Source: JAAFHS01 sp031396505 (lineage in GTDB: Bacteria > Pseudomonadota > Alphaproteobacteria > Rhodobacterales > Rhodobacteraceae). From it: a stretch of 22,422 nucleotides of DNA. Position numbers and translations under genes: made by a program. Shown here in pieces: positions 7,673 through 15,149 of the stretch. A model generated the notes under the pieces. That model was given only the letters and a program-made list of their open reading frames with translations, searched no databases and was not told the DNA's origin. How positions within the stretch are numbered: the stretch's first letter is position 1; each line of letters starts with the position of its first letter. Location of the stretch: contig JANNKX010000071.1 of the NCBI GenBank assembly GCA_031396505.1, positions 1 through 22,422 on the forward strand, in the 5' to 3' direction.

Positions 7673-10035
7673 CAGAACTTTGTCGCGATGGTCAGATCAA
7701 AGGATTGTTCCAGATCGTAGGCCTCTGACTTCAGCGGTTTTGAGAAATTGAACCGCAGCGGGCCAATCGGCGTGTCCCACAACACCGACAGGCCGATGGA
7801 GGCGCGCAGATTTGCGCCATCGTCAACCTGCCCCGTGGGTGATCCCGGCCCTACCGAACCCGCCGTATCATCCAAGCCCCAGACCGACCCCACATCAACA
7901 AAGGCCCCGCCCGTGATCCCGTACTCCTCGGGCAAGCCCAGCGGAAAATCCGCCTCAAGCCGCACCACGGCAAAGGCATTGCCGCCCAGCGCGTCGCGAT
8001 TCACGGCGCCCAGATCACGTGGCCCGATGCCGTTGGATTCAAAGCCCCGGATCTTGCCATTGGCAAAAAAGCGTTCGGTCACGCGGCTGGGATCATTGCC
8101 CTGGCTTGCCAGATAGCCGCCTTCGAAAATCGCGCGCAGCGTCACTTCTTCATTCAGCACCCGCTGTTCGGCCAAGGCAAAAGCGGTGGTTGAGATATAC
8201 TTGGTATCCCCGCCAAGGCCGGCAAAATCCTGACTGAACCGCAGCAGAACCCCGCCGCGCGGGTTGATGCCATCGACGCGGTTGTCATAGGTATAGGTAT
8301 AGCCTATGGAACTGGTCAGCAGTGCGCCACGATCCTCTTCGTTCTGCAACAAAATCGACGAGTCGGTGCTGACATCTGTAATTCTGTCTTCCGAAATGCG
8401 GTAACGCACCTGCACACGTCCCAACTCACTGACAGGAAACGCCAGCGACGTGGTGAACCCAATGTTGCGGGTATCATAGCGTGAGTTTTGCTGGTCGGTC
8501 TGGCGATAGTAGGCACCGATCCCAAACTCCAGATCGCGGCCCAGAAACGCTGGTTCGGCAAAGCTGAAACTGGTGTCGACGTTGTCGGTTCCGGTTGAGA
8601 CACTGACGCCAACCCGTTGACCGCGCCCCAGAAAGTTTGACTCCGACAGCCCAACGTTGATCGACGCGCCCGTCTGCGACCCGTAGCCAAGACCAAAGCT
8701 GAGACTGCCTGTCGGCTGTTCTTCGACCACAACTTTGACCACCGCCTGATCGCCCGCCGATCCTTCGGCACTGTCCACCTGCGCATCCGAAAAATACCCC
8801 AATGCGCGAATGCGTTCTGCCGCCTGCCGGACTTCACGCGGGTTAAACGGATCGCCTTCCACCGTGCGGAACTGGCGGCGGATTACCTGATCCAGCGTTG
8901 TGTTATTGCCTTCAATATCAATACGCTCCACGAAAACCTTCGGGCCGCGCACCAACGTAAAGGCAACGTCCAGCGTCTGATCACGGTCATTGCGGGTGAT
9001 GCGCGGGTCGATGCGCACAAAGTTCAGCCCTTGCTGCAGCGCCAGTTGTTCAAGCCGCGAAATATTGTTTTCGATGATCGCGGGTGAATAGGTAACCCCG
9101 GACCGCAGCCGTACTTCCGCCTCGAACGGCCCGGCATCCAGACCTTCAACTTCCGACACGGTCGTCACATTGCCGATCCGGAACGGCCGCCCTTCACGCA
9201 CGGTAAAGGTGACAAAAGTTGCGTCGCGTTCGGCCGAAACCTGCGCACTGGCATCCACCACCTCAAAATCGACATAGCCGCGTGACAGATAGAAATCGCG
9301 CAAAAGCTGCTTGTCGAGTTCCAGCCGTTCCACCACCAGCGTATCGGCAGAAATTAACGTGCGCAGAAGGCCCGCCTGTTTGGTTTCCAGAATCTGGCGC
9401 AGGCGGCGGTCACTAAAGGCGCGGTTGCCAACAAAACCAAGGCGTTCCACTTCGACCACGCGGCCTTCGGTCACTTCGAACACAAGGTCCACGCGGTTGT
9501 CATCGCGCCGGATGATGCGCGGGGTCACCGTTGCCGAAATGCGGTTCGTCACGCGGTAGATTTCGGTCATTGCCGCCGCATCCGCCTCGGCCTGTGCGGG
9601 CGAATAGATCCGACGCGGCTGGCTCGTGATCACCTCTGTCAGCTTTTCGTCGTCAACGCGGCGGTTGCCTTCGATGCTGATGACGTTGACAATCGGGTAT
9701 TCCTGCACCTGCACCAACAGACTGTTGCCTTGCGGCACCAGGTTGACCGTTTCGAACAACCCTGAATTGATCAGACGCTGTGTCGCGTCATTCAGATCAC
9801 CGGGTGAGATCGCCTCACCGCGACCGATTCCCAGCAAGGACAGGATCGTTGTGTTATCGACCCGGCTATTGCCCGCAACCGTAACATCGGTAAATGTAAA
9901 GCTCTGCGCGAAGGCAGGCGTGAAGATTGTTGCTGATGGCATTGAAAGCGCTGCAATAACGGCAACAGCGGCTGTTTGCATCAACCTTTTGCCACGCATC
10001 ATCAGTCGTCCCTGCGCACCGGTTTTCCGTGCCAT
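7672..10035 (-). CDS. bamA: Outer membrane protein assembly factor BamA
   Basis: BamA is the Omp85 protein that inserts beta-barrel proteins into the outer membrane. The product has 787 residues. It has an unusually long basic N-region followed by a signal peptide that probably ends at PAFAQS (about 40-45). Five POTRA domains follow (about 45-430), recognisable by repeated GN(R/N)-type strands such as VAGNSRVD, IEGNRRVDDEKL and FVGNRAFSDRRL. The C-terminal 16-strand barrel contains the lid-loop motif IRGF (equivalent of VRGF) and ends in phenylalanine, the barrel-sorting signal. I chose the ATG at 10035, which has GGGG about nine bases upstream; a GTG at 10050 would add five residues. It is followed by skp, its chaperone partner. 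Confidence 0.96.
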   Translation of the reverse strand: MARKTGAQGRLMMRGKRLMQTAAVAVIAALSMPSATIFTPAFAQSFTFTDVTVAGNSRVDNTTILSLLGIGRGEAISPGDLNDATQRLINSGLFETVNLVPQGNSLLVQVQEYPIVNVISIEGNRRVDDEKLTEVITSQPRRIYSPAQAEADAAAMTEIYRVTNRISATVTPRIIRRDDNRVDLVFEVTEGRVVEVERLGFVGNRAFSDRRLRQILETKQAGLLRTLISADTLVVERLELDKQLLRDFYLSRGYVDFEVVDASAQVSAERDATFVTFTVREGRPFRIGNVTTVSEVEGLDAGPFEAEVRLRSGVTYSPAIIENNISRLEQLALQQGLNFVRIDPRITRNDRDQTLDVAFTLVRGPKVFVERIDIEGNNTTLDQVIRRQFRTVEGDPFNPREVRQAAERIRALGYFSDAQVDSAEGSAGDQAVVKVVVEEQPTGSLSFGLGYGSQTGASINVGLSESNFLGRGQRVGVSVSTGTDNVDTSFSFAEPAFLGRDLEFGIGAYYRQTDQQNSRYDTRNIGFTTSLAFPVSELGRVQVRYRISEDRITDVSTDSSILLQNEEDRGALLTSSIGYTYTYDNRVDGINPRGGVLLRFSQDFAGLGGDTKYISTTAFALAEQRVLNEEVTLRAIFEGGYLASQGNDPSRVTERFFANGKIRGFESNGIGPRDLGAVNRDALGGNAFAVVRLEADFPLGLPEEYGITGGAFVDVGSVWGLDDTAGSVGPGSPTGQVDDGANLRASIGLSVLWDTPIGPLRFNFSKPLKSEAYDLEQSFDLTIATKF

Positions 10036-10093
10036 TTTTCTGCCCCACACACCAGATGTCGTTGCATCTGACTACCGGGAAAGCAAAGGCTTG

Positions 10094-10261
10094 TCAAAAG
10101 GCTGCGGGTGCATCCATCGCAGGAAAAGCCGAATTAATGGCATTCCCCAAAAACGCGCCCGCCAGCAGGCCGACGATCAGCGTTCCGAAAAAGAAGATGC
10201 GGTCCCAGTTCAACCCGATGATCAGGGACAAGCCACGATAACCTTGAACAACGGTTTGCAT
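10094..10261 (-). CDS. Small 55-residue membrane protein between rseP and bamA
   Basis: This short frame is read from an ATG at 10261 to a TGA at 10094-10096. The product begins MQTVVQGYRGLSLIIGLNWD and has one hydrophobic segment at about residues 22-42 (IFFFGTLIVGLLAGAFLGNAI), followed by a short tail ending in DAPAAF. A ribosome binding site (AGGTGTGGGAA) lies just before the ATG. It is in line with its neighbours: 78 bp after rseP and 58 bp before bamA, filling an otherwise empty 304-bp gap. Codon use is less GC-biased than the neighbours at a few positions but compatible. I know no function. The placement between the site-2 protease RseP and BamA suggests an envelope role, which is inference. 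Confidence 0.65.
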   Translation of the reverse strand: MQTVVQGYRGLSLIIGLNWDRIFFFGTLIVGLLAGAFLGNAINSAFPAMDAPAAF

Positions 10262-10293
10262 TTCCCACACCTGTTTCTGCTTGTTAAACGCAA

Positions 10294-10299
10294 ATTATC
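10294..10299 (-). promoter_or_regulatory. Possible -10 element upstream of the small ORF and bamA
   Basis: On the minus strand the hexamer GATAAT (one mismatch from TATAAT) lies 33 bp upstream of the 55-residue gene. No good -35 hexamer was found at 16-18 bp (best is GCCACA), so an internal promoter for bamA is only a possibility. Confidence 0.25.
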
Positions 10300-10339
10300 G
10301 CCCATTTGTGGCGACACTGTGGCGCAGCGGCTGGTTTGT

Positions 10340-11674
10340 TCAGCAGAACAGGTCGCGTGAAAGGGCAAAGAACATCAGCGCCATTATCATGGCAAAGCCC
10401 GTCATCATCATCACCTGCACCACCCGTTCGGGCGGCGGGCGACGCGTGATCGCCTCCCATGCGTGAAACACCAGATGCCCGCCATCCAGCACCGGGATCG
10501 GGAACAGGTTCATCAGGCCAACGGCGGTGGACAGGGCCGCGATGAACCAGATAAACGTCTCAAGCCCCATCGACGCGGCGGCCCCTGAGGTTTTTGCAAT
10601 ACCAATCGGGCCCTTCAGGTTGCAGGTCGAAATGTCACCGCGAATGATATGCGCGAGCCCTGAAAACGTGCCGGTGATGATGCGCCCCACCTGTGCCACA
10701 CCGTACTGAACGCTTTCCGCGATGCCGCTTTGCCGGGTTTCGGGCGTAAAGAAGGCCGATCCGTTCAGCCCGATCAACCAGCGAGTTTCAAACGTGCCAT
10801 CATCTTTGGGCACATCACTCATCCGGGGGACCAGCGTGATGTCGATCACGCTGCCTGCGCGCCAAACCTTGAGGTTCATCTGCGCGCCGTCCGAATTGCC
10901 GGTCATCGCGCGCAACTGATCAAACGACCAGATCGGCGTGCCGTTCACCGATTGGATCACATCACCCGCCTGCAAGCCCGCATCATAGGCCGCCGTCAAC
11001 GGCTGGACAGCATCGGCAAGCGCCGGTTGCGGATGCGGCCCGTGCACCTCGACCTTCTCGCCGTTTCGCAACACCGAATAGGTTGCGGAAGGTGCTGGGG
11101 GCACTGTGCTTGCGACCTTGCCGAACGCATCAAGATCAGGCGTCGGCAGACCATTGACTGCCGTAATCTCATCGCCCACTTGCAGAGTCTCGCCGTCAAA
11201 CGGGAATGGCTTGATCTCGCCCACTACGTTGCGTTCCGTGGCAATGCCGATCCACAGCGCAAAGCCCGTGAAAATCAGGATCGACAGAATAAAGTTGAAC
11301 ACCGGCCCCGCCGCCACAGTCAGAACCCGTGCCCATAGGGGGGCGCCGTGCATGGTGCGGCGACGCTCCGCTGCCGACAGGCCACTGATCGCAGCCCCGT
11401 CAATGCCGGATGCGGCATCCTTGTCGCCCATGAATTTCACGTAGCCACCAAATGGCAAGGCGGCGAGCTGCCATTTCGTGCCGCGCTTGTCCACGCGGGA
11501 AAAGACCGTCGGCCCGAACCCCAGCGAAAACACCTCGGCATGGATACCAGACCAGCGGCCGACGATGTAATGGCCATATTCGTGGATCGCGACGATGATG
11601 GACAGCGCCAGAACAAAGGCTATCAGCGTAAAACCTGTGTTGCCAAAGCCCGAAACCAAGGTACCGAAATCCAC
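10340..11674 (-). CDS. rseP: Site-2 zinc metalloprotease RseP
   Basis: RseP is an inner-membrane protease that cleaves membrane-spanning substrates such as anti-sigma factors and leftover signal peptides. The 444-residue protein has the zinc motif HEYGH (H31, E32, H35) in the first membrane segment, the conserved GFGP and LPFGGYVKF stretches, two PDZ-like domains (about 140-215 and 225-285), and the third ligand in PIPVLDGGH (D397) in a later membrane segment. The start is a GTG preceded by AAAGGA, which overlaps the dxr stop codon (TAAAGGA), with an 11-bp gap. The neighbour order dxr-rseP-bamA is conserved in proteobacteria. Confidence 0.95.
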   Translation of the reverse strand: MDFGTLVSGFGNTGFTLIAFVLALSIIVAIHEYGHYIVGRWSGIHAEVFSLGFGPTVFSRVDKRGTKWQLAALPFGGYVKFMGDKDAASGIDGAAISGLSAAERRRTMHGAPLWARVLTVAAGPVFNFILSILIFTGFALWIGIATERNVVGEIKPFPFDGETLQVGDEITAVNGLPTPDLDAFGKVASTVPPAPSATYSVLRNGEKVEVHGPHPQPALADAVQPLTAAYDAGLQAGDVIQSVNGTPIWSFDQLRAMTGNSDGAQMNLKVWRAGSVIDITLVPRMSDVPKDDGTFETRWLIGLNGSAFFTPETRQSGIAESVQYGVAQVGRIITGTFSGLAHIIRGDISTCNLKGPIGIAKTSGAAASMGLETFIWFIAALSTAVGLMNLFPIPVLDGGHLVFHAWEAITRRPPPERVVQVMMMTGFAMIMALMFFALSRDLFC

Positions 11675-11685
11675 GCCGCTATCCT

Positions 11686-12867
11686 TTATCTCTGCCGCTT
11701 GGTTGCGGCCTCATGTGCCCGAATACGTGTAAGATAGTCTGCCTGCTGCACGTCATCCAGTGCCATGGCGGCATTTCCAAGGCTGATCTCGGACGAAAGC
11801 CGGGCAAGCGTATCCTCCACCACGCCCGCCATGTCCATAAAACCGATGCGCCCGTCGATGAAATGATCCATCGCCACTTCCTTGGCCGCATTGAACACAG
11901 CCCCCGCAAGGCCGCGCGTGACCATCACATCGCGGCACAGGCGCAGCGCCGGATAGCGTTCCGGTTCGGGCGCGCGGAACGTCAGTTGTGCAAGGCGTGC
12001 GAAATCCAGCCGCGCGACCGGCAGATCCGCCCGCGCAGGCCAGTTCAGCGCATAGCCAATCGAATGGCGCATGTCATGCGCACCCAAATGGGCCATGATC
12101 GCGCCGTCGCGGTAGCCGACCATCGAATGGATCAGGGATTCGGGGTGAATGATGACCTCGATCTGGTCCGGCTCCACCCCAAAGAATTCTCGCGTTTCAA
12201 TGACTTCCAGCGCCTTGTTGAACATCGACGCCGAATCGATCGTGATCCGCTTGCCCATCGCCCAGTTTGGATGCGCCAGCGCCTGATCCACTGTGGCATT
12301 GCACAACCGCTCCAGCGGCCAGTCGCGTAACGCGCCCCCCGATGCGGTCAGGATGATGCGTTCAACCGATGCGATATCTTCGCCCGTCAGCGCCTGAAAG
12401 ATCGCCGAATGTTCACTGTCCACCGGCAGGATGCGCGCGCCGTGTTCTACGGCTGTCGCCATCATCAACTGGCCCGCGCAGACCATGCTTTCCTTGTTGG
12501 CCAGCGCCAGACTGCCGCCGTGGCGCAGCGCGCGCAGACCCGGCACCAGACCCGCCGCCCCGACAATCGCGCTCATCACCCAGTTGGCCGGGCGATCCGC
12601 CGCCTCGGCAATCGCCGTCGCCCCTGCCGCCGCCTGCACGCCCGACCCCGCCAGTGCTGCGCGCAGATCGGGCAGGCATTCATCATGTGCCGTCACCGCA
12701 ATCTCGGCCCGCAGGGCGCGCGCCATGTCCGCCAGCCGCGCCACATTGCGCCCCCCTGTCAGCGCCACGGTGTGAAATGCCCCTGCCCCGCCCGCGCGTA
12801 TCACCAGATCATAGGTGTTCTCGCCAATCGACCCCGTCGCCCCGAAAATCGAGATACGCCGGATCAA
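11686..12867 (-). CDS. dxr: 1-deoxy-D-xylulose 5-phosphate reductoisomerase Dxr (IspC)
   Basis: Dxr makes 2-C-methyl-D-erythritol 4-phosphate with NADPH, the first committed step of the MEP isoprenoid pathway, which feeds UppS. The 393-residue protein has the nucleotide-binding motif GATGSIG (9-15), ALANKES (121-127), the metal ligands D150 and E152 in PVDSEHSA, E221 in KALEVIE, and the flexible loop around HPNWAMG (199-205). The family signature TASGGxFR reads TASGGALRDW here, a change I believe is common in Rhodobacteraceae. The start is a TTG that overlaps the cdsA stop as TTGA, so translation probably depends on ribosomes finishing cdsA. Confidence 0.95.
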   Translation of the reverse strand: MIRRISIFGATGSIGENTYDLVIRAGGAGAFHTVALTGGRNVARLADMARALRAEIAVTAHDECLPDLRAALAGSGVQAAAGATAIAEAADRPANWVMSAIVGAAGLVPGLRALRHGGSLALANKESMVCAGQLMMATAVEHGARILPVDSEHSAIFQALTGEDIASVERIILTASGGALRDWPLERLCNATVDQALAHPNWAMGKRITIDSASMFNKALEVIETREFFGVEPDQIEVIIHPESLIHSMVGYRDGAIMAHLGAHDMRHSIGYALNWPARADLPVARLDFARLAQLTFRAPEPERYPALRLCRDVMVTRGLAGAVFNAAKEVAMDHFIDGRIGFMDMAGVVEDTLARLSSEISLGNAAMALDDVQQADYLTRIRAHEAATKRQR

Positions 12868-13664
12868 AACGCCACCGCCCCCGGGAGCGGCAAGGTCAGC
12901 ACAAGGTTCAGCAGCATCAGGGCCACGATGCCACCCGTCAGCGCATCAAAACGGTCCAGCACACCACCATGCCCCGGGATCAGCCCCGATGAATCCTTGA
13001 CCCCGCAGCGCCGCTTGATCCAGCTTTCCCAGATATCGCCCATCTGCCCCGCGAGGGCGATCACCACCGACAGCGCGATCACCCCCCACGCAGCCCCCCC
13101 CCAGATCACAAACCCCAGCCCGATCAGCGCCGCCCCGATCCAGCCTGCAACCGTCCCGCTCCATGTCTTTTTCGGGCTGATCGATGGCCAGAATTTCGGC
13201 CCGCCAAGACTGCGACCCGCAAAATAGCCCAGCACATCGGATGCCACCACAATCAGCACCAGCCACAGAATTGTGGGCGTGCCGGCCCCATTGCGCAACA
13301 GGATCAGCCCGAAACCCGCCAGCATGATCGCAATCGCATAAAGCGCGGCAAGCTGACGATCGCGCCTGTCGGTGAGGGCGATGACCAACGAGGGGACAAG
13401 CAGGAACGCCGCTGAAATCCTGTCGGGAAACGCCACCGTCGCCGCAAGACAAGCGGCGGCAAGCGCTGCCATCATCAGCGGGGTGTTGTGATGATCGGGT
13501 GCCGTCATTGTGCACAGTTCCCACACCATTGCCCCCGTCAGGATGATGACCAGCACTGCAAACGACGGCCCGCCCAGCCAGATTTCCGCGCCGCATATCG
13601 CAATCAGCACCGCAGCCGACACGATGCGCTTGCGCAGATCGCCCCATTGGCCGGGCACGATCAC
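12864..13664 (-). CDS. cdsA: Phosphatidate cytidylyltransferase CdsA
   Basis: CdsA makes CDP-diacylglycerol from phosphatidic acid and CTP, the branch point of phospholipid synthesis, at the inner membrane. The 266-residue protein has about seven hydrophobic segments and the C-terminal family signature (about 214-242) containing SWIKRR, GVKDSS, PGHGG and DRFDAL, with the catalytic acidic residues. I chose the GTG at 13664 because it overlaps the uppS stop as GTGA; the frame can be extended to 13748 but would then overlap uppS by 88 bp, and that extension is not membrane-like. GTG at 13658 is an alternative. It is coupled on both sides, to uppS and dxr. Confidence 0.93.
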   Translation of the reverse strand: MIVPGQWGDLRKRIVSAAVLIAICGAEIWLGGPSFAVLVIILTGAMVWELCTMTAPDHHNTPLMMAALAAACLAATVAFPDRISAAFLLVPSLVIALTDRRDRQLAALYAIAIMLAGFGLILLRNGAGTPTILWLVLIVVASDVLGYFAGRSLGGPKFWPSISPKKTWSGTVAGWIGAALIGLGFVIWGGAAWGVIALSVVIALAGQMGDIWESWIKRRCGVKDSSGLIPGHGGVLDRFDALTGGIVALMLLNLVLTLPLPGAVAF

Positions 13665-14389
13665 GTATGCACCCCGCCAAAGCGTCGCGCGCGGTTGCCA
13701 AAGCGCGCAAGGATTGCACCCAGCTCTTCGGGGGTAAAATCCGGCCACAGGGTTGGCGTGAATTCATATTCCGCATAGGCCGCCTGCCAGGGCAGATAGT
13801 TTGACGTGCGTGTCTCGCCCGACGTGCGGATCACCAGATCCGGGTCGGGCAGGGCCGCCGTATCCAGCCGCATCGCGATCGCGCCTTCCGTGATATCGCA
13901 CGGGTCAAGGCGGCCCTCGGCCACCTCTTGCGCGATGGTGCGCATGGCGCGCGCAATCTCGTCGCGCCCGCCATAATTGATGGCCACCGTCAGGTGCAAC
14001 CGGCTCAGGCCCGCTGTGCGCGCCTCGATCCCCGCCATCAGGCGTTGTAGTTTCGGGGCCAGCCGTGTGCGGTCCCCGATGAAGCGCACACACACGCCCT
14101 CTGCTGCCAGCTTGTCGGCCTCGCGCTGAATATAGCGCGCGAAAATCGCCATCAGGCCCAGCACCTCTTCGGTCGAACGCTTCCAGTTCTCGGTCGAGAA
14201 CGCGTAGATCGTCAGGTAGTCGATCCCAAGGTCCGGGCAAGCCCGCACAATTTCACGCACGCGTTCGGCACCCCTGCGGTGCCCCACCAGACGCGGCCAG
14301 CCGCGCTGTGTGGCCCAGCGGCCATTGCCATCCATGATGATGGCCACATGGCAGGCCGGTCGTATCTCGCGATTGTCTTTTGCCGCCAC
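13661..14389 (-). CDS. uppS: Isoprenyl transferase (undecaprenyl diphosphate synthase) UppS
   Basis: UppS elongates farnesyl diphosphate with isopentenyl diphosphate to the C55 lipid carrier used for peptidoglycan and O-antigen building. The 242-residue cis-prenyltransferase has the catalytic aspartate D20 in IIMDGNGRWA, the GHRRGAE motif, TIYAFSTENWKR, NYGGRDEI and the C-terminal DLVIRTSGETRTSNYLPWQ signature with the diphosphate-binding arginine. The start is a GTG; an AAGGA element lies about ten bases upstream. It follows frr by 68 bp and is coupled to cdsA by a GTGA overlap. Confidence 0.95.
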   Translation of the reverse strand: MAAKDNREIRPACHVAIIMDGNGRWATQRGWPRLVGHRRGAERVREIVRACPDLGIDYLTIYAFSTENWKRSTEEVLGLMAIFARYIQREADKLAAEGVCVRFIGDRTRLAPKLQRLMAGIEARTAGLSRLHLTVAINYGGRDEIARAMRTIAQEVAEGRLDPCDITEGAIAMRLDTAALPDPDLVIRTSGETRTSNYLPWQAAYAEYEFTPTLWPDFTPEELGAILARFGNRARRFGGVHT

Positions 14390-14421
14390 TGCGATGGTGT
14401 CCTTACGATGTCCCGCCTGCC

Positions 14422-14445
14422 GAAAATTTAAGCCCTAAAATTTTC
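14422..14445. repeat. AT-rich inverted repeat between frr and uppS
   Basis: Two perfect 8-bp arms (GAAAATTT at 14422-14429 and AAATTTTC at 14438-14445) flank an 8-base loop. It stands out in a GC-rich operon. There is no adjacent T-run beyond the arm itself, so it is not a standard terminator. It might be a processing or attenuation element, or a protein-binding palindrome. Confidence 0.5.
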
Positions 14446-14457
14446 AGTTCCCCAGCA

Positions 14458-15015
14458 TCAGACCTGCATGATTTCCGCCTGTTTGCCTTCAAGCGCGCGG
14501 TCCACGGCGGCAATTGCCTTGTCCGTCAGATCCTGTACCTCTTCCGACCACATCTTCTGGTCATCCTCGCCCATGCCTTTGGCCTTCTTGATCTGGTCCA
14601 TGCCGTCGCGCCGCACATTGCGGATCGCGATCTTGGCATTTTCGGCATAGCCTGCCGCCACCTTGGACAGTTGTTTGCGGCGTTCCTCGTTCAATTCCGG
14701 GATCGGCAGCCGGATCAGCGGGCCATCCACCACCGGGTTGATGCCGATGCCACTTTCGCGGATCGCCTTTTCCACTTTGGTGATCATGCCCTTGTCCCAG
14801 ACGTTGATCACCACCATGCGCGGCTCTGGCACGTTGACCGTGCCCAACTGGTTGATCGGTGTCATCTGCCCATAGGCGTCCACCATGATCGGCTCCACGA
14901 TGGACGCTGACGCGCGCCCCGTGCGCAGGCTGGCAAATTCCGCGCGCAAGGCATTCATCGCGCCATCCATGCGGCGCTGGATTGCATCTGTGTCGATTTC
15001 GATCTCATCGGCCAT
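14458..15015 (-). CDS. frr: Ribosome recycling factor Frr
   Basis: Frr works with EF-G to split ribosomes from mRNA after termination. The 185-residue length and sequence are standard: the N-terminal helix MxGAMNALRAEFASLRTGRAS (about 15-35), YGQMTPINQLGTVNVPEPR (about 49-67), the helical arm with GIGINPVVDGPLIRLPIPELNEERR, and a closing region with KKAKGMGEDD. The ATG has only a weak GGGA upstream. It is the first gene of the envelope operon here. In most proteobacteria pyrH (UMP kinase) lies directly upstream of frr, but here the next gene upstream is the divergent dctB. Confidence 0.96.
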   Translation of the reverse strand: MADEIEIDTDAIQRRMDGAMNALRAEFASLRTGRASASIVEPIMVDAYGQMTPINQLGTVNVPEPRMVVINVWDKGMITKVEKAIRESGIGINPVVDGPLIRLPIPELNEERRKQLSKVAAGYAENAKIAIRNVRRDGMDQIKKAKGMGEDDQKMWSEEVQDLTDKAIAAVDRALEGKQAEIMQV

Positions 15016-15048
15016 GGCACGCGTCCCATTTTGCGGTTTTGCCTAAGT

Positions 15049-15078
15049 CCTATAGCCATCCGTATCCGGTTTTGCCAG
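15049..15078 (-). promoter_or_regulatory. Candidate promoter for the frr-lpxB operon
   Basis: On the minus strand a CTGGCA -35 (plus-strand 15073-15078) and a TATAGG -10 (plus-strand 15049-15054) are separated by 18 bp. Each hexamer matches four of six consensus bases. It lies 34-63 bp upstream of the frr start. The match is modest. Confidence 0.35.
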
Positions 15079-15096
15079 ACATAGCCGCATCGCCCG

Positions 15097-15126
15097 TTGC
15101 CCGATTGCGCGACGACAGGCTATACC
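15097..15126 (+). promoter_or_regulatory. Candidate promoter for dctB
   Basis: TTGCCC (15097-15102) and TATACC (15121-15126) are separated by 18 bp, each matching four of six consensus bases, 24 bp before the chosen dctB start. The 134-bp divergent gap 15016-15149 must hold the promoters for both directions. Confidence 0.3.
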
Positions 15127-15149
15127 CGCAGGCAAGGGTCTGGAACAGG

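Noticed and set aside
13665..13748. Extension of cdsA upstream to 13748
   Set aside because: It would overlap uppS by 88 bp, and the extra residues are basic and Cys/Trp-rich, unlike CdsA; the GTGA overlap start is the natural one.
15052..15123. Three ATAGCC/GGCTAT hexamers in the frr-dctB divergent gap
   Set aside because: Two are direct and one inverted, with irregular spacing, and two of them overlap the candidate promoter elements; too short to claim as a regulator site.
14982..15149. Extension of dctB upstream to 14982
   Set aside because: The added 56 residues would overlap frr on the other strand and put non-hydrophobic sequence before the first membrane helix; ATGs at 15150 and 15156 fit better.
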